The position numbers and the translations under genes were made by a program. From positions 1 to 64,000 of the forward strand of contig NZ_FNVO01000028.1 of the NCBI RefSeq assembly GCF_900108175.1: a stretch of 64,000 nt of DNA, given 5' to 3'. How positions within the stretch are numbered: the first letter of the stretch is position 1; each line of letters begins with the position of its first letter. Positions 54,850 through 62,865 of the stretch are shown piece by piece. The notes below the pieces were generated by a model. It did no database searches. It was not told the origin of the DNA and saw only the letters and a list, made by a program, of their open reading frames with translations. This DNA is from Thermomonospora echinospora (GTDB lineage: Bacteria > Actinomycetota > Actinomycetes > Streptosporangiales > Streptosporangiaceae).

Positions 54850-54957
54850 GATGCCTCCTTCCGGGGGGTGGGGCCGTCCCCGGCCCGGTGGCCGGGGACG
54901 GCACGGGTCAGCCGATCACAGCGGAGCGCCTGGCCGGCCTCCGCCGGGGAGCACCAC

Positions 54958-55998
54958 TCAGGGCTGGATGGTGACCTTGATGGCCTCGCCGCGGGCGACG
55001 AGGTTCAGGGCGTCGGGCAGCCGGTCCAGGGAGAGGCGGTGGGTGATGAGGTCGTTCACCGGAACCTGGCCGGAGCCGATCAACTCCAGGGCGCGGGCGT
55101 TGTGGGCAGGGCTGGAGCCGTTGGCGCCGACGATGCTCAGCTCCCGGTAGTGGACGGCGTTGGAGTCCACGGAGATGATCGGGTCGTCCTTGGGGAGCCC
55201 GCCGAAGAAGCTGATGCGGGCGCCGGGGGCGGCCAGCCGGAGGGCCTGGGTCTGGGCGTGGCCGGACGCCGCCGCGGTGATGGCCACGTCCGCGCCCCGG
55301 CCCCCGGTCAGCTCGCGGACGGCCTCCACCACGTCGGTGTCGGCGGCGCACAGCGCGGCGTCCGGCTTGACCAGCTCGGCGGCCTGCTCCAGGCGTTCGC
55401 GGTTGAGGTCCACCAGGAACACCCGGCCCGCGCCCCGGGACCGCGCCACCCGCACGTGCAGGCAGCCGATCGGGCCGGAGCCGAAGACCACCACGTCGTC
55501 GTCGCGGCCGACCCGTGCCAGCTCCTGCCCGTTCAGCACGCAGGCCAGCGGCTCGGCCACCGACGCCTCGGCGAACGAGACCCCGTCGGGGATGCGGTTG
55601 ACCCCGTCCACGGCCAGCACCTTGGCCGGGACGATCATGTACTCGGCGAAGGCGCCGTCGTAGTGGTACCCCATCGACTCCTGGCGGGCGCACACCGTCA
55701 TCCGGCCGCGCCGGCACTCGGCGCAGCTCCCGCAGGGGATGGCGGCGATCACCTGGACGCGGTCCCCGGGCTCCCAACCGGTGCCCGCCGAGCCGACCGA
55801 CACCACCTCCCCGGCGATCTCGTGGCCCATCACCCGGGGCGGCACGATGTGGTGGTGCCCGAAGCGGGAGATCTTCACATCGGTGCCGCAGGCGGAGCAG
55901 TTGTGGACCCGGATCTTCAGCTCGCCGGGGCCGGGCTCGGGCTCGGGCGCGTCCTCCAGCCGGATGTCGCCGGGCGCATGGAAACGAGCGACCTTCAT
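54958..55998 (-). CDS. Zinc-dependent MDR polyol (phosphate) dehydrogenase, GatD-like
   Basis: A 346-residue medium-chain dehydrogenase. VHNCSACGTDVKISRFG carries a zinc Cys, GHEIAGEVVSVGSAG the second ligand region, and CGSCAECRRGRMTVC the structural zinc Cys set. VVVFGSGPIGCLHVRVA is the NAD(P)-binding loop. In a PTS locus with a sugar-phosphate kinase it most resembles galactitol-1-phosphate dehydrogenase GatD by role. It would oxidise an imported polyol phosphate to a ketose phosphate. The ATG overlaps the stop of IIA by 4 bases. Confidence 0.88.
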   Translation of the reverse strand: MKVARFHAPGDIRLEDAPEPEPGPGELKIRVHNCSACGTDVKISRFGHHHIVPPRVMGHEIAGEVVSVGSAGTGWEPGDRVQVIAAIPCGSCAECRRGRMTVCARQESMGYHYDGAFAEYMIVPAKVLAVDGVNRIPDGVSFAEASVAEPLACVLNGQELARVGRDDDVVVFGSGPIGCLHVRVARSRGAGRVFLVDLNRERLEQAAELVKPDAALCAADTDVVEAVRELTGGRGADVAITAAASGHAQTQALRLAAPGARISFFGGLPKDDPIISVDSNAVHYRELSIVGANGSSPAHNARALELIGSGQVPVNDLITHRLSLDRLPDALNLVARGEAIKVTIQP

Positions 55999-56501
55999 GG
56001 GGTAGTTCCTTGCTGTTCGGGCCGGAGAAGCCGGATGACCTCCTCGGCGGTGGCGGCCTCGCGCAGACGGCGGGCCCGGCCGGGGTCCATCAGGATCTGC
56101 GCGAGTTCGGTGAGGATCGCCATGTGCCCGTCGCCGCGGGCGGCGATGGCGATGCAGACCGTGACGGGATGCCCGTCCCAGTCCACACCGCCGGGAAACC
56201 TCAGCACGGCCAGGGCGTCGCGGAGCACGGCGTCCTTGCCGGCGGCCGTGCCGTGCGGGATGGCCACGCCCTCGCCGAGGTGGGTGGACAGGGAACGCTC
56301 CCGCTCCAGCATGCTGTCGACGTACCCGGCGGTGACGGCGCCGACGTCGGCCAGCGCCCGGCCGCACTGGCGGACGGCGTCCTCCCGGCCGGTGGCGCGG
56401 GCGTCGAGGCGGATGGCGCGCGGGTCCAGCAGCCGCGCCGTCCCGCCGTCCGGCGTGCCGGACGAAGTACTGGACGAGATGCCGGACGAGGTGTCAGGCA
56501 C
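55995..56501 (-). CDS. PTS IIA component (mannitol/fructose type)
   Basis: A 168-residue PTS_EIIA type-2 protein. STHLGEGVAIPHGTAAGKDA carries the phosphorylated His. An N-terminal Ser/Gly/Thr-rich stretch of about 20 residues precedes the domain. It accepts phosphate from HPr and passes it to IIB. The start overlaps the IIB gene by 8 bases. IIA, IIB and IIC are separate proteins here, whereas MtlA of enterobacteria is fused. Confidence 0.92.
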   Translation of the reverse strand: MPDTSSGISSSTSSGTPDGGTARLLDPRAIRLDARATGREDAVRQCGRALADVGAVTAGYVDSMLERERSLSTHLGEGVAIPHGTAAGKDAVLRDALAVLRFPGGVDWDGHPVTVCIAIAARGDGHMAILTELAQILMDPGRARRLREAATAEEVIRLLRPEQQGTTP

Positions 56502-56802
56502 TCAGCACACCGCCGTCCCTGATGGCTGTGACGACCCCGTCGACCGCCGGGTCCCCCAGGTAGACCTGGAACGGGACGACCACCTTGCCGGGGGCCCCGC
56601 GGCGGGCGCGGTCGGCGAGCCCGGTGTGGCAGACCACCACGTCGGCGTCGGCGGGAATGGAGTCGACCGGGGTGTGCTCCACCACGACCTGCTCCTTCTT
56701 GAGCGCTCTGCGCAACTGGCCGGCCAGCATGACGCTGCTGCCCATGCCGGCGTCGCAGGCGATGACGAGTTTGCGGACGTCCTTGCCGTTGATGGTGGTC
56801 AT
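56494..56802 (-). CDS. PTS IIB component (mannitol type)
   Basis: A 102-residue IIB domain. LVIACDAGMGSSVMLAGQLR is the phosphocysteine loop (Cys about residue 16) typical of mannitol IIB. HTPVDSIPADADVVVCHTGL follows. It takes phosphate from IIA and gives it to the sugar during uptake by IIC. It overlaps IIC by 4 bases and IIA by 8, so the three form one translationally coupled unit. Confidence 0.92.
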   Translation of the reverse strand: MTTINGKDVRKLVIACDAGMGSSVMLAGQLRRALKKEQVVVEHTPVDSIPADADVVVCHTGLADRARRGAPGKVVVPFQVYLGDPAVDGVVTAIRDGGVLSA

Positions 56803-58040
56803 GAGGGGTCGGCCCTTTCGGTGAGCGTCACGGTCGGGCGGGAGGAGTCGTCACGGACACCGTCGGCACCGGTGTCCCGGCCGCCCGGGTGGGCGGTCTC
56901 GTCGCCGTGCTGATCGTCGGTCTCGGCCCTGTCCTGGGTCCGGTCGCCGTCCTCGCCGCCGTCCTCGCCGGTTTCCGTACGCGGCTCGGCGAGCCTGCCG
57001 AAGCCCAGCAGCGCCGAGCCGACCAGGAACGACACGGCGGCGGAGGCCAGCATCCCGGTGTAGACGCCGACCCAGTTGCCCACGCCGCGGGGGGTCTGCG
57101 CCAGGTAGGCGAAGATGCTGCCGGGGGAGGGGGTGGCGACCAGCCCGGTGCCGAAGGCCATGAAGATCGCGACCCCGGTGGCGCCGCCGGCGATGGCGGC
57201 CAGGATCATCCGCGGCTTCATCAGGATGTAGGGGAAGTAGATCTCGTGGATGCCGCCGAAGAAGTGGATGATCATCGCGGCGGGGGTGGTGGGCCGCAGC
57301 CGGCGCGGTCCGAAGAAGGTGTAGGCCAGCAGCACGCCCAGACCGGGCCCGGGGTTGGACTCCAGCATGAACATGATGGACTTGCCGGCCTCGGCGGCCT
57401 GCTGCACGCCCAGCGGCCCCAGCACGCCGTGGTTGATGGCGTTGTTGAGGAACAGCACCTTGGCCGGCTCGATCAGTACCGAGGCCACCGGCAGCACGTC
57501 GTGGTCGACCAGCCAGCCGACCGCGTCCCCGGCCGCCTCGGTGACGGTGCGTACCACCGGGCCGATCGCCCACTTGCCCGCCACCGCCATGGCGGCGGCC
57601 AGGATGCCGGCGGAGAAGTTGTCCACCAGCATCTCGAAGCCGGGCCGGACCCGGTCCTCGACCAGCCCGTCGAACAGCTTCATCAGCCAGGCGGCCAGCG
57701 GCCCCATGATCATGGCGCCCAGGAACATCGGGGCGTCCGCGCCCACCACGACGCCGATGGTGGCGACCGCGCCGACCACCGCGCCGCGCTGGCCGTGCAC
57801 CATCCGGCCGCCGGTGTAGCCGATCAGCACCGGCAGCAGGACCTTGATCATCGGGTCCACCAGCTCGGCGAGGTCCTCGTTGGGCAGCCAGCCCGTGGGG
57901 ATGAACAGCGCGGTGATCAGCCCCCAGGCGATGAACGCCCCGATGTTGGGCATCACCATCGCCGCCAGATATCCGCCTATGCGCTGCACTCTGGCGCGCA
58001 TACCGGTACCCGTGGCCTGAGGTGTGTACGCAGTGGCCAT
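56799..58040 (-). CDS. PTS IIC component (mannitol type)
   Basis: A 413-residue membrane permease. VQRIGGYLAAMVMPNIGAFI, then AWGLITALFIPTGWLPNEDL and FFGGIHEIYFPYILMKPRM (with the conserved Glu near a His) are mannitol MtlA-type IIC signatures. It has about eight to ten hydrophobic segments up to residue 345 and a long acidic C-terminal tail (about 345-413) that replaces the fused IIBA. It imports and, with IIB, phosphorylates a hexitol, most likely mannitol or a close relative. Confidence 0.92.
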   Translation of the reverse strand: MATAYTPQATGTGMRARVQRIGGYLAAMVMPNIGAFIAWGLITALFIPTGWLPNEDLAELVDPMIKVLLPVLIGYTGGRMVHGQRGAVVGAVATIGVVVGADAPMFLGAMIMGPLAAWLMKLFDGLVEDRVRPGFEMLVDNFSAGILAAAMAVAGKWAIGPVVRTVTEAAGDAVGWLVDHDVLPVASVLIEPAKVLFLNNAINHGVLGPLGVQQAAEAGKSIMFMLESNPGPGLGVLLAYTFFGPRRLRPTTPAAMIIHFFGGIHEIYFPYILMKPRMILAAIAGGATGVAIFMAFGTGLVATPSPGSIFAYLAQTPRGVGNWVGVYTGMLASAAVSFLVGSALLGFGRLAEPRTETGEDGGEDGDRTQDRAETDDQHGDETAHPGGRDTGADGVRDDSSRPTVTLTERADPS

Positions 58041-58192
58041 GCACGGCCTCCTGTCGGTCGGAACGGGGTGGACGAGGGACGGGCGGGTCTGCGTGAGGGG
58101 AAACGAGATCCACGTGGGGATGAACGGGATCTGAACGGGGTGGACGGGCTCTGAGCAGGGACGGGGTCTGCGCGGGTGGACCGGGGCGTGGA

Positions 58193-59131
58193 TCAGGGTG
58201 GGAGCGGGCGGTTCAGGTCGGGGTGTTCATAGACATGGACGATGTCGTGGCGGATGTCGGCGGGGCCGGGCATCCGGCTGGCGGGCAGGCGTACCGCGGC
58301 CGCTCCCCAGGCCAGGCCCTCGGCCAGGGCGCGGGGCCCGCGGGCGCCGCCGGCCAGGAAGCCGGCCAGCAGGGCGTCGCCGGCGCCGACCGTGCTCTTG
58401 GGGCGGGTGACCGGGGCCTCGCCCGCCACGACCCCGTCGTCGTCGACCAGGACCGCGCCGTCGGCGCCCAGGCTCACCAGCACGGCGCGGGCGCCGCGCT
58501 TGCGCAACTCCTGGGCCGCCTCGACCACGTCGCCGAGGCGTTCGGCCCGGCGGCCCACGGCCTCGGCCAGCTCCTCACGGTTGGGTTTGACCAGGTCGGG
58601 ACCCGCCTCGACGGCCGCGGGCAGCGCGGGGCCGCTGGAGTCGACGGCCACCCGGATCCCGGCTGGAACGAAGGTGCGGCACAGCTCGGCGTAGATCCCG
58701 TCCGGCACGCCCGGAGGCAGGCTGCCACAGGCCACCACCCAGCCGGCCGTCTCGGCCTCGGTCAGCACCGCCTCGGCGACCGCGTCGAGCTCGGGCCGGG
58801 TCAGCGCGGCACCGGGCTCGTTCAGCTTGGTGACCACGCCGCCGGGCTCGACGATCGTGATGTTGGAGCGGGTGTGCCCGGCGACCGGTACGGCCCGCAC
58901 GCGCAGTCCCCCGGCCTCCAGCAGGCGCTGTAGCCGGTCGCCGTCCGGCCCTCCGGCGGTGATCACCGTGCCGCAGGCCACCCGGTTGGCCAGCAGCGCG
59001 CGCGAGACGTTCACGCCCTTGCCGCCGGGGTCCAGCCGGGCCGACCGGGTCCGGATGACCGCGCCCCTGGTCAGCTCGTCCACCTCGATGGTGCGGTCCA
59101 GGCTGGGGTTGAGCGTCACCGTGACGATCAT
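58193..59131 (-). CDS. 1-phosphofructokinase-like PfkB sugar-phosphate kinase
   Basis: A 312-residue ribokinase-fold kinase. TLNPSLDRTIEVDEL and RLDPGGKGVNVSRALL mark the FruK/LacC group; STVGAGDALLAGFLAGG holds the catalytic Asp and anion hole. It would phosphorylate fructose-1-phosphate or tagatose-6-phosphate to the bisphosphate. In this locus it would use the product of the MDR dehydrogenase. It is upstream of the IIC gene on the same strand with about 150 bases between, so a joint transcript is likely. Confidence 0.9.
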   Translation of the reverse strand: MIVTVTLNPSLDRTIEVDELTRGAVIRTRSARLDPGGKGVNVSRALLANRVACGTVITAGGPDGDRLQRLLEAGGLRVRAVPVAGHTRSNITIVEPGGVVTKLNEPGAALTRPELDAVAEAVLTEAETAGWVVACGSLPPGVPDGIYAELCRTFVPAGIRVAVDSSGPALPAAVEAGPDLVKPNREELAEAVGRRAERLGDVVEAAQELRKRGARAVLVSLGADGAVLVDDDGVVAGEAPVTRPKSTVGAGDALLAGFLAGGARGPRALAEGLAWGAAAVRLPASRMPGPADIRHDIVHVYEHPDLNRPLPP

Positions 59132-59344
59132 GCGCGGGCCACCGACCGCCGCTGTGGCATGTTGTTTCCTTCCCGTTTTCCTGTGTTCTCCTGTGTTTAC
59201 GCCCGAACGGGTGGCAGGTCAAGGCTCCGGCCGACGAAAGTACGGACGCCTCCGGACCCGATGCGCCGCCCGAACCCGGCACAGACCAACGTTTCCGCAG
59301 GTCACATCCAGACCGGCCGCCGAGGCCGGACAGCGGTCGAGGCG

Positions 59345-59638
59345 AGGAGGTCAAGGGAAGAGCGGAAGCGAAAGGGAGAACGGCGGCGAGGGGAAGAGCC
59401 GGCCGGCCGGGCCGGGCACTGCGGCGAAGGCAGGGCCCAGGCGAGAGACCGGACGGAGGGGAGGCCGAACGCGGACGATCTCCGGGCCGGTGGCGAGGGA
59501 GAGAGCGGAGCGAAGGAAGACGGTGGCGAGGGGGAAGGCGCGGCCGCCGGGCCGGGCGCTGCGGCGAAGTGGGTGTCGAGGTGAGGGAGAGCCGGGCAGC
59601 GGGAGAAGGTCAGACGCGGATGATCTCCGGGCCGGCGG
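59345..59638. repeat. Two ~146-bp imperfect tandem copies downstream of the deoR-like gene
   Basis: Copies at about 59345-59491 and 59492-59638 share GGCCGGGC-ACTGCGGCGAAG-like blocks and end in GATCTCCGGGCCGG. The right copy includes the last codons of the DeoR-like gene, so the left copy duplicates that gene end plus downstream DNA. The 59132-59609 interval holds no convincing gene. Confidence 0.6.
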
Positions 59639-60383
59639 CGGCCAGTTCGCCGGCGCGCTCGGTGTCCAGGCCGGTGTCGGTGATGATGACGTCGATGGCC
59701 GACAGCGGCGCGAACCGCACCAGGTGGTCGTCACCCATCTTGGTGTGGTCGGCCAGCAGGACCCGGCGCCGCGACGCCTCGATCATCGCCCGCTTGGCCG
59801 CCGCCTCGGGCTGGTCCGGGGTGGTCAGGCCACGGGCGGCCGAGCAGCCGTTGGTGGCCATGAACGCCACGTCCACGCACAGGTCCGCCAGCGGGCGCAG
59901 CACCCAGTCGTCCACGGTGGCCAGGGTCCGGCCGCGCACCCGCCCGCCCAGCATGATCACGTGCAGGTTGGGCCGGGTGGCCAGCACGGTGGCGTGCGGC
60001 GGCGAGTTGACGATCACGGTCAGCTCGCGGTCGGTGGGCATGATCCGCACCAGCCGCGCCGTGGTGCTGCCGGCGTCGATGATGACCGAGCCGTCACCGG
60101 GCAGTTCCTCCAGCGCCGCCTTGGCGATGCGCTCCTTCTCGTCGGTCATCACCGTCTCGCGTGCCGCCAGGGCGGGCTCGAACCCCAGCCGTTCGACCGG
60201 GATCGCGCCGCCGTGCACGCGCCGCAGCGTCCCGGCGCGCTCCAGCACGGTCAGGTCCCGCCGGATCGTCTCGGTGGTGACCGAGAACTCCTCGGCCATC
60301 GCCACCACGTCGACCCGGCCCTTGGCACGTGCCCGCGCGAGTATCGCCTGCTGCCGTTCCTCGGCGTACATGCCGCGCGTCAC
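59610..60383 (-). CDS. DeoR-family transcriptional regulator
   Basis: A 257-residue repressor. The N-terminal DeoR helix-turn-helix is EERQQAILARARAKGRVDVV, then EFSVTTETIRRDLTVLERAG. The C-terminal sugar-phosphate-binding domain includes DGSVIIDAGSTTARLV and FMATNGCSAARGLTTPD. It likely represses the PTS/dehydrogenase/kinase genes downstream and is released by a sugar phosphate. It is the first gene of the minus-strand locus. Confidence 0.93.
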   Translation of the reverse strand: MTRGMYAEERQQAILARARAKGRVDVVAMAEEFSVTTETIRRDLTVLERAGTLRRVHGGAIPVERLGFEPALAARETVMTDEKERIAKAALEELPGDGSVIIDAGSTTARLVRIMPTDRELTVIVNSPPHATVLATRPNLHVIMLGGRVRGRTLATVDDWVLRPLADLCVDVAFMATNGCSAARGLTTPDQPEAAAKRAMIEASRRRVLLADHTKMGDDHLVRFAPLSAIDVIITDTGLDTERAGELAAAGPEIIRV

Positions 60384-60488
60384 CCGCCCCGGGTCGTGGT
60401 CCGTGTGAGTCCATTGTCATATACGCGGGTCGTCTCGGGATGGCTAGTCTTCGCCGCAGGCCCCGCAGCGTCCGGTCGAGGTGATCAC

Positions 60489-61322
60489 ATGGGTTCCGCC
60501 GTTCCCGAGCTGTACGCCACCAGTGATCTGCACGTCGGCCATCCGGAGAACCGGGCGCTGGTGGAGCGGGTCCGGCCGGGCTCGCCCGGCGACTGGCTAC
60601 TGGTCGCCGGCGACGTGGGGGAGCGGGTCGCCGACATCGAGTGGGCGCTGCGCACGCTGGCGGAACGCTTCGAGAAGGTGATCTGGACGCCCGGCAACCA
60701 CGAGCTGTGGACGCCGGGCGGCGAGGACGCGGGGCTGCGCGGCGAGCGGCGCTACCGGCACCTGGTGGACCTGTGCCGGAGCCTCGGCGTGGTCACCCCC
60801 GAGGACCCCTATCCGGTCTGGGAGGGCCGGGGCGGGCCGGTCACCATCGCCCCGCTGTTCCTGCTGTACGACTACACCTTCCGTCCGCCCGGCGCGTCCA
60901 CCAAGCAGGAGGGGCTGGCCATCGCCTACGAGTCCGGGATCGTCTGCACCGACGAGGCGCTGCTGCACCCCGACCCCTATCCGGACCGGGAGAGCTGGTG
61001 CGCGGCCAGGCTCGCCGAGAGCGCGCGGCGGCTGGACGAGCGCCCCGCGGGCCTGCCGACGGTGCTGGTCAACCACTTCCCGCTGATCCGGGAGCCGACC
61101 CGCGTGCTGCGCTACCCGGAGTTCGCCCAGTGGTGCGGCACCGAACGGACCGACGACTGGCACGTGCGCTACGAGGCGACCGTCGTGGTGTACGGGCACC
61201 TGCACATCCCGCGCACGATCTGGCGGGACGGGGTGCGCTTCGAGGAGGTCTCCCTGGGCTACCCGCGCGAGTGGCGCCCCCGGGGCACACCGCCCGTACT
61301 GCGCCGGGTCTTCCCGGACTGA
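60489..61322 (+). CDS. Calcineurin-like metallophosphoesterase
   Basis: A 277-residue enzyme. All five metal-binding motifs are visible: TSDLHVGHP, VAGDVGE, TPGNHELW, VNHFPL and YGHLHIPRT. It probably hydrolyses a phosphoester; the substrate is not predictable from sequence. The start is ATG 60489, behind a GAGGTGATC ribosome-binding site. It is divergent from the deoR-like gene across about 105 bases and is followed by a 57-bp tandem repeat. Confidence 0.92.
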   Translation: MGSAVPELYATSDLHVGHPENRALVERVRPGSPGDWLLVAGDVGERVADIEWALRTLAERFEKVIWTPGNHELWTPGGEDAGLRGERRYRHLVDLCRSLGVVTPEDPYPVWEGRGGPVTIAPLFLLYDYTFRPPGASTKQEGLAIAYESGIVCTDEALLHPDPYPDRESWCAARLAESARRLDERPAGLPTVLVNHFPLIREPTRVLRYPEFAQWCGTERTDDWHVRYEATVVVYGHLHIPRTIWRDGVRFEEVSLGYPREWRPRGTPPVLRRVFPD

Positions 61323-61334
61323 GCCGCGCCCACC

Positions 61335-61505
61335 GGCGCCCGGCCCAGGCACCCCGGTACACGATCGCGGAGACGGTGGCGTCGCTCGGCCGGTGCCCGG
61401 CCCAGGCGCTCCGGTGCACGATCGCGAAGTCGGCGGCGTCGCTCGGCCGGTGCCCGGCCCAGACGTTCTGGCGGACGATCGCAGAGACGGTGGCGTCGCT
61501 CGGCC
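61335..61505. repeat. 57-bp tandem repeat, three complete copies
   Basis: Units at 61335-61391, 61392-61448 and 61449-61505, exactly 57 bp each, with a fourth partial start. Each ends in GCGTCGCTCGGCC. The unit is 19 codons long, but no gene frame is convincing. It lies between the convergent metallophosphoesterase and oxidase-fold genes. Confidence 0.85.
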
Positions 61506-61543
61506 GGTGGCCGGCGGGCCGGTTCGGGGAACGCGCCCCGGTG

Positions 61544-61963
61544 TCAGGTCGGGAGGGTTTCGGGGGTGCGCCGTCCGGAGATCAGCGCCGGACGGATGCG
61601 GATGAAGGCCTCCCGCCGTCCGGGCGCCCAGGGCCGCAGCGGCAGATCCCGCAGCCGGGCCGTCTCCTCGGGGTCGGACACCACCCGGGCGGGCCCGATG
61701 ACGACCACGGACCAGCCGGTGCGCGCGTCCGCGTCGAAGTCGTCCGCCTCGAAGGCCACGATGGCGTTGCGGGCGGCGGCGGCCAGCTTGGACCCCTCGC
61801 CGGTACGGATGACCACGTCGCCGCCGTCGAGGATGAAGTTGACCGGCTGGACGGCCGGCAGCGCACGATGGGTGAAGACGATCCGCCCCAACGGCACCTT
61901 GGCGAGCAGGGTCCTGCATTCCTCAGGGTCCAGGATTTCCAGACCCCCGCTGTCGTACGGCAT
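61544..61963 (-). CDS. Pyridoxamine 5'-phosphate oxidase-fold protein (DosR-regulon type)
   Basis: A 139-residue split-barrel protein. ILDPEECRTLLAKVPLGRIV, then ALPAVQPVNFILDGGDVVIR and NAIVAFEADDFDADARTGWS follow the actinobacterial PPOX-fold family, often FMN- or F420-binding. Proteins of this type are frequent in DosR/DevR regulons. A DosR-box-like palindrome stands 33 bases upstream, and a DevR/DevS-like pair lies beyond it, so induction by low oxygen or nitric oxide is likely. Substrate unknown. Confidence 0.88.
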   Translation of the reverse strand: MPYDSGGLEILDPEECRTLLAKVPLGRIVFTHRALPAVQPVNFILDGGDVVIRTGEGSKLAAAARNAIVAFEADDFDADARTGWSVVVIGPARVVSDPEETARLRDLPLRPWAPGRREAFIRIRPALISGRRTPETLPT

Positions 61964-61995
61964 GGTCCCAGCCTCGCCGGTCCCCGCGACGCCCG

Positions 61996-62015
61996 TTAGG
62001 GACCAAGGTCCCCAG
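61996..62015 (-). promoter_or_regulatory. DosR/DevR box-like palindrome
   Basis: TTAGGGACCAAGGTCCCCAG closely matches the DosR consensus built on GGGAC-N4-GTCCC and is 33 bases before the PPOX-fold gene start. It also lies just after the response regulator stop. Confidence 0.7.
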
Positions 62016-62031
62016 TCGGCCCGGCCGGTCC

Positions 62032-62712
62032 TCAGCGGGTGGTGCCCTCACGGTCGGCCTTGAGCTGGGCGGCCAGCGCGGCGGCCTGGGTGCGGCGGCG
62101 CATGTCGAGTTTGCTGAACAGGTTGGAGACGTAGTTCTTGACGGTCTTCTCCGCCAGGAACATGCGCTCGCCGATCTGCCGGTTGGTCAGCCCCTCACCG
62201 ATCAGCTCCAGGATCTGGCGCTCCTGGTCGGTCAGGGCGGCCAGCGGGTCCTTGCGGGCGGCGCGGTCGCGGACCCGTTGCAGCATCCGGGCGGTGCTGC
62301 GCGGGTCCAGCAGGGACTGGCCGGAGGCGACGGTGCGCACGGCGCCGACCAGGTCCGAGCCGTGGATCTGCTTGAGCACGTAGCCGGAGGCGCCCGCCAT
62401 GACCGCGTCGAACAGGGCGTCCTCGTCCTCGAAGGAGGTCAGCATCAGGCAGGCGACCTCGGGCATGGCCGACCGGATCTCCCGGCACACGCTCACCCCG
62501 TCGCCGTCGGGCAGCCGTACGTCCAGCACGGCCACGTTGGGGCGGGCGGCGGGGATGCGGTCCAGCGCCTGCCGGGCGGTGCCGGCCTCGCCGACGATCT
62601 CGATGTCGTCCTCGGCGGACAGCAGCGCGGCCACGCCCCGCCGCACCACCTCGTGGTCGTCCATCAGGAACACCCGGATCGGACGCTCCTGGGGGGACTC
62701 CTGGGGGCTCAT
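62032..62712 (-). CDS. NarL/LuxR-type response regulator, DevR/DosR-like
   Basis: A 226-residue regulator. The receiver has MDDHE, the phospho-acceptor in AVLDVRLPDGDG (Asp 64) and MLTSFEDEDALFDAVMAGAS, then GYVLKQIHGSDL. The C-terminal helix-turn-helix (LTDQERQILELIGEGLTNRQ, then FLAEKTVKNYVSNLFSKLDM) closely follows DevR. ATG 62712 is used. It is divergent from the GAF kinase gene, with a degenerate DosR-box-like site between them, suggesting autoregulation. Confidence 0.92.
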   Translation of the reverse strand: MSPQESPQERPIRVFLMDDHEVVRRGVAALLSAEDDIEIVGEAGTARQALDRIPAARPNVAVLDVRLPDGDGVSVCREIRSAMPEVACLMLTSFEDEDALFDAVMAGASGYVLKQIHGSDLVGAVRTVASGQSLLDPRSTARMLQRVRDRAARKDPLAALTDQERQILELIGEGLTNRQIGERMFLAEKTVKNYVSNLFSKLDMRRRTQAAALAAQLKADREGTTR

Positions 62713-62809
62713 GCGGTGCTTCCTCACATGTCGGGCCGGATCGGTCTTCCGGGCGATGCTGACGCTGGTTTCGTTACCCGATGCTGCCGGGCCGCGAACG
62801 TTCCGGACG

Positions 62810-62829
62810 TCGGGGGCGAAGGTCCCGAA
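62810..62829 (-). promoter_or_regulatory. Second, weaker DosR box-like site between regulator and kinase
   Basis: On the minus strand it reads TTCGGGACCTTCGCCCCCGA, matching the DosR consensus at about 16 of 20 positions with an intact GGGAC half. It lies in the divergent promoter region of the DevR/DevS-like pair. Confidence 0.45.
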
Positions 62830-62865
62830 CCAGGCAATGCGGGACCTGCTACCTACAATGATGCA

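Noticed and set aside
53821-56913. Plus-strand frame of about 1000 codons across the channel gene and the PTS locus
   Set aside because: It crosses gene boundaries and opposes five recognisable genes. Composition is that of a shadow frame.
61335-61505. Possible CRISPR array
   Set aside because: The 57-bp units are contiguous with no spacers, and no cas genes are present.
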